A stretch of 64,000 nucleotides of DNA from positions 124,001 through 188,000 of the forward strand of contig JAYRJE010000012.1 of the NCBI GenBank assembly GCA_041906465.1, in the 5' to 3' direction. Of the stretch, positions 43,924-51,262 are shown in pieces. The position numbers and the translations under genes are program-made. Below the pieces are notes generated by a model. The model saw nothing but the letters and a program-made list of their open reading frames with translations. It searched no databases and had not been told where the DNA came from. Source of the DNA: Didemnitutus sp041906465 (GTDB lineage Bacteria; Verrucomicrobiota; Verrucomicrobiia; Opitutales; Opitutaceae). Numbering within the stretch: position 1 is the first letter of the stretch; every line of letters starts with the position of its first letter.

Positions 43924-44502
43924 GTGAATTCATCGCCTAATTTGTCGCCTAACTCGGGGCGTGGCGCACCCGAAAACAAAAATTCACGTCGTGGAAAACG
44001 CCGCGGCGTTTGGTTCGACTCAGCTCGCCAAAAATGGTGTGCCAATGGTCAGAAGCCCGACGGACGCCGCTGGCGGCGCTACGACTTCGACGACCGGGCG
44101 GCGGCCGAAGAATGGCGTCGAAAAACAATCGCGGCGGCGAGCCAAGCCGCAGACGCACTGGATCGCCAAAGCGTCCTCCTAGCAGCCAACGCGGCCGCAG
44201 CAGCGGCCGGCCGGGCAGACATAACGATCGAATTCAAATTCGCGCTGCCCGGCGCCCGCGACCTCTCCGGAGCACGCGCGGACGTCCGCGCGCTCACACA
44301 GGTTGTCGCGTCGTGCCGGCTCGCGATCACGAGCCGCTCGTCAGCGAACGCCGCTGAGCGCGAGGAGCGCGCTGCGCGGGTACGCTTCGGGACTTCTCTT
44401 CGTTCTCGCCGTTATCTGGACCGCGTATTTCGTCGCCACCAATCTACCGCCACCGAAGCCCAAACAAGCAGCGGCGGAGACAGCAGCGCCGCACCCGCCT
44501 GA
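43924..44502 (+). CDS. Hypothetical protein with arm-binding-like N-terminus
   Basis: 192 aa, starting about 100 nt after the tRNA fragment. Residues 20-65 (KRRGVWFDSARQKWCANGQ, then GRRWRRYDFDDRAAAEEWRRK) resemble the arm-type DNA-binding domain of tyrosine integrases. No catalytic domain follows; an alanine-rich helix and an unrecognised region come next. The last 150 nt overlap another frame (44354-44575) that encodes a membrane helix, so a frameshift near 44340 may have split one gene. It may be a decayed integrase or a small regulator of the element. Confidence 0.45.
   Translation: MNSSPNLSPNSGRGAPENKNSRRGKRRGVWFDSARQKWCANGQKPDGRRWRRYDFDDRAAAEEWRRKTIAAASQAADALDRQSVLLAANAAAAAAGRADITIEFKFALPGARDLSGARADVRALTQVVASCRLAITSRSSANAAEREERAARVRFGTSLRSRRYLDRVFRRHQSTATEAQTSSGGDSSAAPA
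43933..43952 (+). repeat. Arm-type repeat A, left copy
   Basis: TCGCCTAATTTGTCGCCTAA, itself two TCGCCTAA units separated by TTTG, is identical to 59825-59844. The copies lie just inside the two ends of the 16.2-kb element. Confidence 0.6.
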
Positions 44503-44575
44503 ATTCCGGGCTGCCCAGCAGGAGACCACCAAGCCCGCACCTTCAACTCCCAACCTCAACCCACCGAAGCCATGA
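44303..44575 (+). CDS. Small membrane protein with proline-rich tail
   Basis: Up to 90 aa from TTG 44303; a CTG near 44354 or a frameshift fusion with the upstream ORF are alternatives. One membrane helix (GLLFVLAVIWTAYFVATNL) is followed by a proline/alanine-rich tail (PPPKPKQAAAETAAPHPP). The stop overlaps the next start by 4 nt (ATGA). It is the first of a chain of four coupled ORFs ending in the FRG protein. No known family. Confidence 0.5.
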   Translation: MSRRAGSRSRAARQRTPLSARSALRGYASGLLFVLAVIWTAYFVATNLPPPKPKQAAAETAAPHPPEFRAAQQETTKPAPSTPNLNPPKP

Positions 44576-44763
44576 CCGACCAGAACAGACAGCCCCTCAC
44601 CGAAGGCACGATCGTTAATCCCTTCGCCGCGGTCCCCGAGACCCGCGGCCAAACAGTCAACAACTTCCAGCCAATCTCCACACCCGTATCCGGAACGAAC
44701 ACCACCGGCGGGAATAGCGGCGGCACGGGAGCCAAACAACAAACGAATCAGAAAAGCTCATGA
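44572..44763 (+). CDS. Small low-complexity protein, 63 aa
   Basis: MTDQNRQPLTEGTIVNPFAA start, glycine/threonine/asparagine-rich end (GTNTTGGNSGGTG). Overlaps both neighbours by ATGA. No domain recognised. The double overlap makes it a credible gene despite its size. Confidence 0.6.
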   Translation: MTDQNRQPLTEGTIVNPFAAVPETRGQTVNNFQPISTPVSGTNTTGGNSGGTGAKQQTNQKSS

Positions 44764-44888
44764 GCAAACTGCCTGTCACGAAGCCGTCGGCGCCGACACC
44801 CAAAGCGGTGCCATCCGAGGGTATCAAAGCCGGTCGCCCGGTTAACGACATCCGGCAAGTCCCGACCAAGCCGCCTCCGCAAAAGTGA
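44760..44888 (+). CDS. Tiny proline/lysine-rich protein, 42 aa
   Basis: ATG 44760 lies in the ATGA overlap with the previous ORF and its TGA at 44886 overlaps the GTG start of the FRG gene. The product (MSKLPVTKPSAPTPKAVPSE start, ends TKPPPQK) is disordered-looking. Being bracketed by two 4-nt overlaps argues that it is translated. It may act as a leader peptide coupling translation of the FRG gene or as a partner of the FRG protein. Confidence 0.55.
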   Translation: MSKLPVTKPSAPTPKAVPSEGIKAGRPVNDIRQVPTKPPPQK

Positions 44889-46012
44889 CTGGTTTGTCTC
44901 CCGGCCAATGGATCGGCCGCCTGAGCGATCCCGAGTTCGAGGCCGGTGTCGCCACTCTCAGCATTGAGGCTGATCGTCCAAAGCCGGCGATCGGTTGTGC
45001 GTGGCAGGGGGCGCGCGTCCCCGCATCTCGATTCCTTCTGGATTACACCCTTTCCGGGGACAAATTCACCGCGCGGTCCCTCGGGATGCCGAAAATATTC
45101 GACCACCAGAACCAAAGATTGGTCGACCCTGACCAACACCCAGCAAAGGACACTGTAGTCTTCGCGCCCGAGGTCAGGGTCGAGGGCAAGTTCACATCGT
45201 CCCGGGAAGGAGGCTCGCTCATCGAGGGCACGTTCAAAAGCGCAATTTCGAACGGCAACTTTTCCCTCGAAAACAACCTCACCGTCCCGACGATCGCCGA
45301 CCACACGTTCACGTGGGACGCCTTCAAGTCGTATCTCGCCGACTACGTCAAAGGTAACGACCAATACCTTTTCCGCGGCCAAGGTTCCGCCACGTGGCGG
45401 CTCATATCCAGCTTCCATCGCTATCAACGCTACGACCTGCTCCGCTTTCGAGAAGGCGCTTGCGAGCAACTCCGGCGCGAGTTCAACGCAAGGCTGGGCC
45501 GTCACTACGATTTCCAAAACGGCATGCACTTCGGCGCCGTCCTCAGCTTGGCGCAACACCACGGCTTTCCGACTCCGCTGTTGGACTGGACTCGCTCGCC
45601 CTACATCGCGGCATATTTCGCCCTCGCGGACACGTCGAAGCCATCAGCTCCCGCACGTATCTACATGCTGAACTGCACCGCATGGGAGCGCCTGCCACAG
45701 CCGGCCAGCATCGCCGATCCTGCCCCGGCGGTGTCGGTCCGGGAATTCGAGGCACACGACAACCCTAGACACATCCCCCAGCAAAGCGCGCACACTTTCT
45801 CGAACATTGCGGACATAGAAAACTGGATTCGTCGACAAGAGCGCACTCGCGGTGAATACCTGACGGTAATCGACATCCCGAGCATGGAGCGCGACTACGG
45901 AATCAAGGACCTCGCTTACATGGGCCTGACTGCGGCATCACTTTTCCCTGGGTTGGATGGCACCTGTCGCGCCCTGAAGGAACGGTTCTTCCGAGTTCCA
46001 ACTGGGGGATAA
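44885..46012 (+). CDS. FRG-domain protein
   Basis: 375 aa from GTG 44885 (4-nt overlap with the 42-aa ORF). Residues 1-135 form a beta-rich unknown domain (GQWIGRLSDPEFEAGVATLS, GSLIEGTFKSAISNGNF). Residues 140-370 are an FRG domain: YLFRGQGSATWRLISSFHR, then LAQHHGFPTPLLDWTRSPYI and AAYFALAD. FRG proteins are found in toxin and phage-defence contexts and may be related to ADP-ribosyl-transferring or NAD-handling folds; the reaction is unproven. Coupling to a membrane protein and two tiny ORFs suggests a multi-part system. Confidence 0.8.
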   Translation: MTGLSPGQWIGRLSDPEFEAGVATLSIEADRPKPAIGCAWQGARVPASRFLLDYTLSGDKFTARSLGMPKIFDHQNQRLVDPDQHPAKDTVVFAPEVRVEGKFTSSREGGSLIEGTFKSAISNGNFSLENNLTVPTIADHTFTWDAFKSYLADYVKGNDQYLFRGQGSATWRLISSFHRYQRYDLLRFREGACEQLRREFNARLGRHYDFQNGMHFGAVLSLAQHHGFPTPLLDWTRSPYIAAYFALADTSKPSAPARIYMLNCTAWERLPQPASIADPAPAVSVREFEAHDNPRHIPQQSAHTFSNIADIENWIRRQERTRGEYLTVIDIPSMERDYGIKDLAYMGLTAASLFPGLDGTCRALKERFFRVPTGG

Positions 46013-46063
46013 AAACCTCCGTCACATAGTTTCCAGAGGGGAAAAACCTAACATGATAATATC

Positions 46064-46300
46064 ATGCGCCGGATTGTAACGCTTCAGAAGGTCGAAAAAA
46101 TCATCTCCCGCCTCAGTGCGGCGGGAAAACCCGTTACGATGGCGCGCGTGCACGCGGCGCTGGGACACCGAGGCTCGATGACGACAATCCACAAGCTGGT
46201 CCGCGAAGCTCTGGGGAAACCACCACTCAAAGGCAGAGCACCGCGTCCGACGATGAGCACGCCGGCCGAAAATCTCGGCGAACGCAATCTCCGCGACTAA
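46064..46300 (+). CDS. KfrA-like N-terminal DNA-binding protein
   Basis: 78 aa. VEKIISRLSAAGKPVTMARV followed by HAALGHRGSMTTIHKLVREAL fits the helix-turn-helix at the N-terminus of KfrA-type plasmid proteins (GK-P-T-x-A-R-V-x-x-A-L-G pattern). The long coiled coil of KfrA is missing, so it is a short regulator or a remnant. It lies 51 nt after the FRG gene on the same strand. Confidence 0.6.
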   Translation: MRRIVTLQKVEKIISRLSAAGKPVTMARVHAALGHRGSMTTIHKLVREALGKPPLKGRAPRPTMSTPAENLGERNLRD

Positions 46301-46337
46301 TCACAGTGCCGGAGATCTGTTGCACCGTTCTTAGTGC

Positions 46338-46931
46338 ATGAAAAAAATGGCCTCAGCGACTCCACCCGACGGCTTTGTTGTCGATCCAAGATTCGAGCCG
46401 ATCAACCGGTGGACTTTCCTAATGATGCAGGTGACGGAAGCGAAGGAGTTCCTTCGACTAGCGGAAACGACGCACATGGTCCACGCTCAGTCGACAATGG
46501 CGGAGATCCTAACGCAACAGGCACTTTTCCGCGGCTTCGTTCTCTCGTATTCAAAGTGCTTCACATCGAGTGGAAAAGGAAGGGCTTCACTAGACGCCTC
46601 GAAGGTATTCAAAACCGTTCCGAAGTGCCTACCAATTCATGAGCGTATCCTTCTGTTCCGGCACAAGTTCGCGGCACATGGGGATGAGTCTGGCTTGGAA
46701 GAGGCGTTGATCGCCGTCCGAGAGGACACGGACCACTTCATGATTCAGCATCTCTATTCGATCGCGAATCCGTTGAATGAGTATGCCGGATTTCGTGAAA
46801 CGCTGGATGTGTTGGAATCCTACGTCGTCGACGGGGTAAACAAGAACCTAAATCGCCTTCAGCAGGAACTCGGCAAACCTGTCTTTGTGCACGGCGCGGA
46901 GCACGTGGCAAAAGACGGGCTCACGCAGTGA
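46338..46931 (+). CDS. HEPN-like helical protein
   Basis: 197 aa, mainly helical. R108 and H114 in HERILLFRHKFAAHGDES form an R-x5-H pair, within the R-x(4-6)-H pattern of HEPN ribonuclease or toxin domains. LYSIANPLNEYAGFRETLDV lies in the C-terminal third. No other motif is recognised, and the HEPN assignment is by pattern only. The last 84 nt overlap the convergent nuclease gene at 46848. It could be an RNA-cleaving effector within the element. Confidence 0.5.
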   Translation: MKKMASATPPDGFVVDPRFEPINRWTFLMMQVTEAKEFLRLAETTHMVHAQSTMAEILTQQALFRGFVLSYSKCFTSSGKGRASLDASKVFKTVPKCLPIHERILLFRHKFAAHGDESGLEEALIAVREDTDHFMIQHLYSIANPLNEYAGFRETLDVLESYVVDGVNKNLNRLQQELGKPVFVHGAEHVAKDGLTQ

Positions 46932-47405
46932 AACTCGTTTCTTCCGCCACTCCCAGGGTGGCGTCGGATCCTTCTCGCTCCAGAGGCCGCGCCTTGACGC
47001 GCGAGCTTCAGCCTCGGCGGCTTCCAGCGCCTTGTCGCCCCTCGCGTAAGCTCGATACCACCACGCCATGCCGGCGCGCACCATCGCGAGGTTGACGTCG
47101 ACGTCGCCAATCCGAACGCGCCCGACCGTTCGTCCGTAGCGATCCGTCGCCTGCACCGTCACCTCGACTGTTTTTCCGAACACGAGGCCGGATAGCTCCT
47201 CTTTCGCGCGCGCTCCGAACGGCTGTTTTGTTTCAGGGGCGTCGATCCCATTCAGCCGGATCTTCGACGACTTTTTTCCATCAGTAAGGACGGTGATCGT
47301 ATCGCCGTCATGGACGCCCACGACACGGCCGACCAAAAGCGTTTCCCGAGCGTTGACCGGAGTCGCAAAACAAAATCCGACGACGAACAACCAGAGCCAG
47401 CGCAT
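46848..47405 (-). CDS. Exported thermonuclease-family (SNase) protein
   Basis: 185 aa with a signal peptide (LWLFVVGFCFATPVNA). The staphylococcal-nuclease fold is clear: VHDGDT (calcium aspartates), R50 and E58 in IRLNGIDAPE, and R92 in DRYGRTVG form the catalytic R-E-R set, and AMVRAGMAWWYRAYARGD is conserved. It cleaves DNA or RNA with calcium outside the cytoplasm. The 3' end overlaps the convergent HEPN-like gene by 84 nt. It starts 3 nt after the stop of the upstream XRE gene, so the two form an operon. Confidence 0.9.
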   Translation of the reverse strand: MRWLWLFVVGFCFATPVNARETLLVGRVVGVHDGDTITVLTDGKKSSKIRLNGIDAPETKQPFGARAKEELSGLVFGKTVEVTVQATDRYGRTVGRVRIGDVDVNLAMVRAGMAWWYRAYARGDKALEAAEAEARASRRGLWSEKDPTPPWEWRKKRVSLREPVFCHVLRAVHKDRFAEFLLKAI

Positions 47406-47408
47406 GGC

Positions 47409-47696
47409 CTATCCGTGACGGCGCTTCGGCCGATCGGCGACTCTCGTTTCGAAAAAAACACCCGGCGTGGTCCGGAGGGCCGTGGCAAGCAGACGTAGCT
47501 CGACGTCGGTAATTTCGCGTTCACCGCGTTCGAGTCGCTTGATCGCGTCTCGCGACACTTCCCACCCCGCTACCTGACAACGCGCCGCCAGCTCCTCTTG
47601 GGTTAGGTCCGCCCCGCGGCGCAGGCGCGCGATCGTCGGACCGATGGAGTTTCGATCCGTGCGCAGTTCGGGCACGTGTTTTCGAGGGCGAGGCAT
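47409..47696 (-). CDS. XRE-family HTH regulator, 95 aa
   Basis: Cro/C1-type helix-turn-helix: GPTIARLRRGADLTQEELAA, QVAGWEVSRDAIKRLERGER, VELRLLATALRTTPGVFF. It precedes the SNase gene by 3 nt in the same operon and is divergent from the PEP-CTERM gene. It probably controls one or both. Confidence 0.87.
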   Translation of the reverse strand: MPRPRKHVPELRTDRNSIGPTIARLRRGADLTQEELAARCQVAGWEVSRDAIKRLERGEREITDVELRLLATALRTTPGVFFETRVADRPKRRHG

Positions 47697-47863
47697 GAGG
47701 CGCCCTCATCGTAAGCGAAAGTGCTAACAAATTTGGGCGACATGTCGCCCAAAATTGTTTGACCCAAAATGGTGCGATTTCGTTTGATGGAAGCGCGTTG
47801 TGCCGGGCGGTTCGCCCCGGCGGGCCCGACGCAAAACAAGTCCAGCATCGCAAAAAAACAACC

Positions 47864-48691
47864 ATGCGCCCCATCGCCTTGATACTCGCCTTGATACTGT
47901 TTCTCGCCGCGCCGCTCTTCGCGGTCGCTCAGTCGCAAGTGATCTATCAGACATTTGTGCCCAACGCTCAGGACAACTCGATCTCGACGCCGGAGGCGCC
48001 GTTCGCGTCCAACGGTCCCTACGCTGAAGGTTGGTTGGCCAATATGGGTTTCGGGATCGTGCCGGTCTCGTCCTGGTCTGCGACCCGATACATCCCGACG
48101 CAGACGTTTCAACTGGAATCGATTACCATCCCATTGGTGACCATGGGTGGCGTTGGCCAAGCTGAGCACGATCGCCGCCTCCAAAATCTGTTTTGGTTCG
48201 GCATCTATTCGGACGCGAACGGCGCACCCGATGCGGCACTCGTCCGACTGACCAACCCTAGCGTAGCGCAACCCGGCGGATTGATTCCCAATCCGATGGC
48301 AGGGTCGACATTCACCGCATCGACATCAGTCACTCTGGCGGCCGGCGCCACTTACTGGTTCGTGATGGGCCCCGATTGGGCAAACGTCACTACCGCAGAC
48401 GGCTCCACGGCATGGAGCTGGTTTGCGGTTCGCCCGCCCTTCGCCGATGGCACCGGCTCGGTCCGTTCAACCGCTTTCATGCCGGGAAACACGGACTGGT
48501 CCCCCATCACAAGTTCGGCGCAATTCCATCCCGGTGTCACCTACAGTGACTGGGAAGGCGCAATGTCGATCATTGGCTCACCCATTCCAGAGCCATCCAC
48601 CTACGCCGCTCTCATCGGCCTAGGCGCGCTCGGCTTCGTGCTGTGGCGTCGTCGCAACCCGAACACCAAACTCCAAAATTCAAAATCATGA
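47864..48691 (+). CDS. PEP-CTERM sorted exoprotein
   Basis: 275 aa. Signal peptide (LILALILFLAAPLFAVAQS), a beta-rich body without a known enzyme motif, and a textbook C-terminal sorting signal: PEPSTYAALIGLGALGFV followed by a basic LWRRRN. Such proteins are processed by an exosortase and linked to exopolysaccharide, so the host encodes that machinery elsewhere. The stop overlaps the DUF6232 gene by 4 nt (ATGA). The upstream ORF extension to 47759 has no signal and was rejected. Confidence 0.88.
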   Translation: MRPIALILALILFLAAPLFAVAQSQVIYQTFVPNAQDNSISTPEAPFASNGPYAEGWLANMGFGIVPVSSWSATRYIPTQTFQLESITIPLVTMGGVGQAEHDRRLQNLFWFGIYSDANGAPDAALVRLTNPSVAQPGGLIPNPMAGSTFTASTSVTLAAGATYWFVMGPDWANVTTADGSTAWSWFAVRPPFADGTGSVRSTAFMPGNTDWSPITSSAQFHPGVTYSDWEGAMSIIGSPIPEPSTYAALIGLGALGFVLWRRRNPNTKLQNSKS

Positions 48692-49110
48692 GCACAACGA
48701 CTGAAACTGAACTCTTCCGCTTCGGCAGCGACGTCGTCACGACGCAACGCGCAGTGCTGACCGGCACGACCTACGCAGTCCGGCAGATTAACTCGGTGCG
48801 AATGCATACCGTTCCAGCGAACCGCCGCGCCGCCCTCATCTTTCTTGCGCTCGGCGGAGTCGCTCTGCTCTGGGGCGTGCTGCTCGCGAAAGACGTCTCG
48901 TTGCTCGACACCAGTGCGCTCACCGGTCTGCTCATCGGCGCGGCCCTCGCCGCTCTCGGAATCTGGCTGTGGAAACGCGCACGTCCTACCCACTACGTGC
49001 TTCTCAGCACATCCTCAGGCGAAGTGAAATCCGTCTATTCGCACGACGCTGACCTAATTCAGCGCTACGTTTCCGCGATCTCCGACGCAGTTGTTCGGCA
49101 GGGCGGCTGA
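48688..49110 (+). CDS. DUF6232-like membrane protein
   Basis: 140 aa. The N-terminus (ETELFRFGSDVVTTQRAVLT, then TYAVRQINSVRMHTV) matches the pattern of the DUF6232 family. Two membrane helices follow (AALIFLALGGVALLWGVLL and ALTGLLIGAALAALGIWLW), then a short soluble tail. Function unknown. The 4-nt overlap with the PEP-CTERM gene implies joint expression. Confidence 0.7.
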   Translation: MSTTTETELFRFGSDVVTTQRAVLTGTTYAVRQINSVRMHTVPANRRAALIFLALGGVALLWGVLLAKDVSLLDTSALTGLLIGAALAALGIWLWKRARPTHYVLLSTSSGEVKSVYSHDADLIQRYVSAISDAVVRQGG

Positions 49111-49166
49111 CGCTAACCACAACATCGCACATCGACGCCTCGGCATCCGCCGGGGCGTTTCCGTTT

Positions 49167-49646
49167 ATGCAGCACCTGCACGATCTCCTCGCGCGCCTTT
49201 ACCCCGGCTGGCCCCGCGCCATGGAGGGCCACCGGGTGCAAATCCGCCTGGCGGACGACGGTCGCGGCTGGCTGCACATCGAGACCGACGAGGGCGGCGG
49301 GCTTGACTCACCCGTCAAGCCCCGCGCGCTGCATCATCTGCACGTGTCTGCGGAATGGACAGCAGCGGAGGGACTGACGCGCCGGCCCGTTGCGCTGTTG
49401 TCGGTGTTCGCGCCGTCTGGACTAGTCACGGAAGAGCTTGGGCCGCTCGCTTTCACTCGTGATTGCATGCCGTTTCTCTTCGTGCCGACGGCGTGGTCCT
49501 ACGACGCGACCGATGCGGCTCAAATGCAGCGCGTCTGGACGCGCAACCCAGCGGGCCGCCTCCTTCGCCGCAGTCGAGTGCTTCGGGATGGCTTGGCGAT
49601 GCTTCGGCAGTGGGACGAGCAGATCGGCCGCCAGTGGCGACCCTAG
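49167..49646 (+). CDS. Hypothetical protein, 159 aa
   Basis: ATG 49167. HLHDLLARLYPGWPRAMEGH start, beta-rich middle (RGWLHIETDEGGGLDSPVKP), basic C-terminus. Good codon use, no recognised family. It is followed after 4 nt by another small gene, so the two are co-transcribed. Confidence 0.6.
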   Translation: MQHLHDLLARLYPGWPRAMEGHRVQIRLADDGRGWLHIETDEGGGLDSPVKPRALHHLHVSAEWTAAEGLTRRPVALLSVFAPSGLVTEELGPLAFTRDCMPFLFVPTAWSYDATDAAQMQRVWTRNPAGRLLRRSRVLRDGLAMLRQWDEQIGRQWRP

Positions 49647-49650
49647 ACCT

Positions 49651-49914
49651 ATGAAACTCTTCGATGACGAGAACGCCGCGCAGCTCGAAACCAAATGGAT
49701 CGACTCCGGCGAACTCACGGCTGAGGAGCTGGCGCTCCTCGAATTCAACCACGTCCACAACCCGGACAGCGGCGTGCGCGAGCGCTGCCGGGTGATCCTC
49801 GACGCCGTCGCCAATCGCGCGGGTGTCGATCCGCGCGCCGATGCGCTGCTCTGCGCGCGCAATTGGGCGGCTTTCGTGAAGCTGATCCGACCTCTCCCGG
49901 GCCAGCCGGGCTGA
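49651..49914 (+). CDS. Hypothetical acidic helical protein, 87 aa
   Basis: ATG 49651, 4 nt after the previous stop. MKLFDDENAAQLETKWIDSG then LTAEELALLEFNHVHNPDSG and RVILDAVANRAGVDPRADAL: helical, acidic, no known domain. Together with the preceding gene it forms a small two-gene unit ending near a convergent terminator. Confidence 0.6.
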   Translation: MKLFDDENAAQLETKWIDSGELTAEELALLEFNHVHNPDSGVRERCRVILDAVANRAGVDPRADALLCARNWAAFVKLIRPLPGQPG

Positions 49915-49929
49915 CATCCCCCAAGTCCC

Positions 49930-49974
49930 CCAAAACAAACAAGCCGCCAAAACAGTTCAGTCTTGGCGGCTTGT
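49930..49974 (-). terminator. Intrinsic terminator overlapping the end of a small gene
   Basis: A 12-bp perfect stem, ACAAGCCGCCAA at 49939-49950 and its complement at 49963-49974, with a T-rich tail on the minus strand (TTTGTTTTGG). The first stem arm includes the last codons of the 43-aa gene at 49957-50088. Confidence 0.7.
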
Positions 49975-50088
49975 CGAAAGGAGCCCCGTCGTCTCCAAAA
50001 TGGTCGTCAGAATGACAACCACGCATCCAATGACCTTGAGAATGTTCAATGCCTTGTTCGATTGCGTGTTTGGTTTTTGAGTAACCAT
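49957..50088 (-). CDS. Small single-helix membrane protein, 43 aa
   Basis: ATG 50088 is preceded by an exceptionally strong ribosome-binding site, AAAGGAGG five nt upstream. The product (MVTQKPNTQSNKALNILKVI start) has one membrane helix, ILKVIGCVVVILTTILETTG, and a short polar tail. With the strong start and its own terminator it is very likely expressed. Small membrane peptides like this can be toxins, for example of type I systems, or regulators of membrane enzymes. No antisense RNA was searched for. Confidence 0.7.
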   Translation of the reverse strand: MVTQKPNTQSNKALNILKVIGCVVVILTTILETTGLLSTSRQD

Positions 50089-50274
50089 TGTGACCTCCTT
50101 TCTTTGGGTTGATTGTTGAACCACGCCCTTCGCGACGGATGTCGCTTGGCGGACGTCTACCAACCTTTCGATTTTAAGGATGGCCGGATTCGAACCAGCC
50201 AACGGGGTCGAAATTGATGAAAAAGAACAGGTCGGAAGCCTACCACACCATCGAGAAAATACAAGGGGCGGCAC

Positions 50275-50700
50275 CTACGCGCAATCGTCGCTCTGCGGTG
50301 CAGGATTGCATTGTTTTTTCGGCCGCACGCGTCGCTCTCGCGTCGGATAAATCTCCTCAACCTCCGGCGCAGGAGTTCGCGTGAAGGCGATTCGCATCGG
50401 GGCATTTTTTGTCGCCCCGAAAGCGGCGCCGTAGAATAGTGAACCGTTACCGTAGGTCTGGTTTAGCATGTCCACGGCCCGGTGAAGCCGACCGCGCGCC
50501 TCCTCCGCACCCTGATCGAACAGATCCGGCGTGTGGCAGGCAGCGGGAATGAGCCTGTTTAGGACAAGCCCGACCTGAACGGGCATTGCCGCACGAGCGC
50601 GCTCGCGGCGCTCCCAAAGCATGTTTAGTGCTTCCGTCCGGCCGCGCCTCAACCAGCGCCAGTTCGGGACAGACGAGCTGAGCTTCCTGAACTCCCATCT
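50275..50700 (-). pseudogene. Y-family DNA polymerase (UmuC-like) C-terminal fragment
   Basis: The reverse frame shows LNMLWERRERARAAMPVQVG, HTPDLFDQGAEEARGRLHRA and VDMLNQTYGNGSLFYGAAFG, which fit the C-terminal part of UmuC-type polymerases (the x-DLF clamp-binding region and the LM-x-A-x-D-x-INxRYG block). The palm and finger domains are absent and no good start exists, so it is a remnant of a mutagenic polymerase gene, often carried on plasmids and ICEs. Confidence 0.5.
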
Positions 50701-51262
50701 CGGACCGCACCCCGCGCGCCTTGGCGGCGTAGCTTGGAAATGCAACACGTCGACGCCGCGACGATCGGCCCCCCTGCGACCGGCAAGCTGGACCGCGCAC
50801 AACTGCTCTGGCAGCTGAGCGAACCCGCGTCCGCCGAAGCGCCGAGCAGCACACCTTCGACGTGGGCGTGATCGCGCGTTTAAACGCGAAAATGTCCGCC
50901 CCAGGTATCGCCCCGCTTAAGCCGCCACCGCGCGCCGCTGTTGGCGCGGGCGGTGAAGCGGACTGTCAAAGGCGGCTACGCCTCGGCCGGCCTGATCGCG
51001 TGCAGGTATACCGATCACCTGCCGCTCTATCTATACCGTTCTTGTCGAGATTGATCGCCTTCAGTCGGAGCAATTTTTCAGCATCACGGGCCCACGTGCT
51101 TTCCGTTCGCCTAGACTGCACTGCAATGGGAGTTCCCACCGTTCTGAATTTAAACCGGGAGGATTTTGGAGCAGCAGCCCCGTGTCCGCGGCCAGACGTC
51201 ATGACACCATCACTCACCGATTCCTCGTTCTCGTTCGGAATAGACTAGTCGGAGGGGTAACA
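50701..51262. other. Non-coding spacer before the exported operon
   Basis: About 560 bases. No frame shows convincing coding character. A GCGCGTTTAAACGCG palindrome at 50873-50887 is the only clear structure. The AT content rises towards 51.2 kb, marking the border of the AT-richer operon. Confidence 0.4.

Noticed and set aside
50170..50260. A tRNA-like sequence on the minus strand (GGCTGGTTCGAATCCGG T-arm)
   Set aside because: The T-arm pairs well, but no matching acceptor stem or anticodon arm can be built; probably a chance match or an old fragment.
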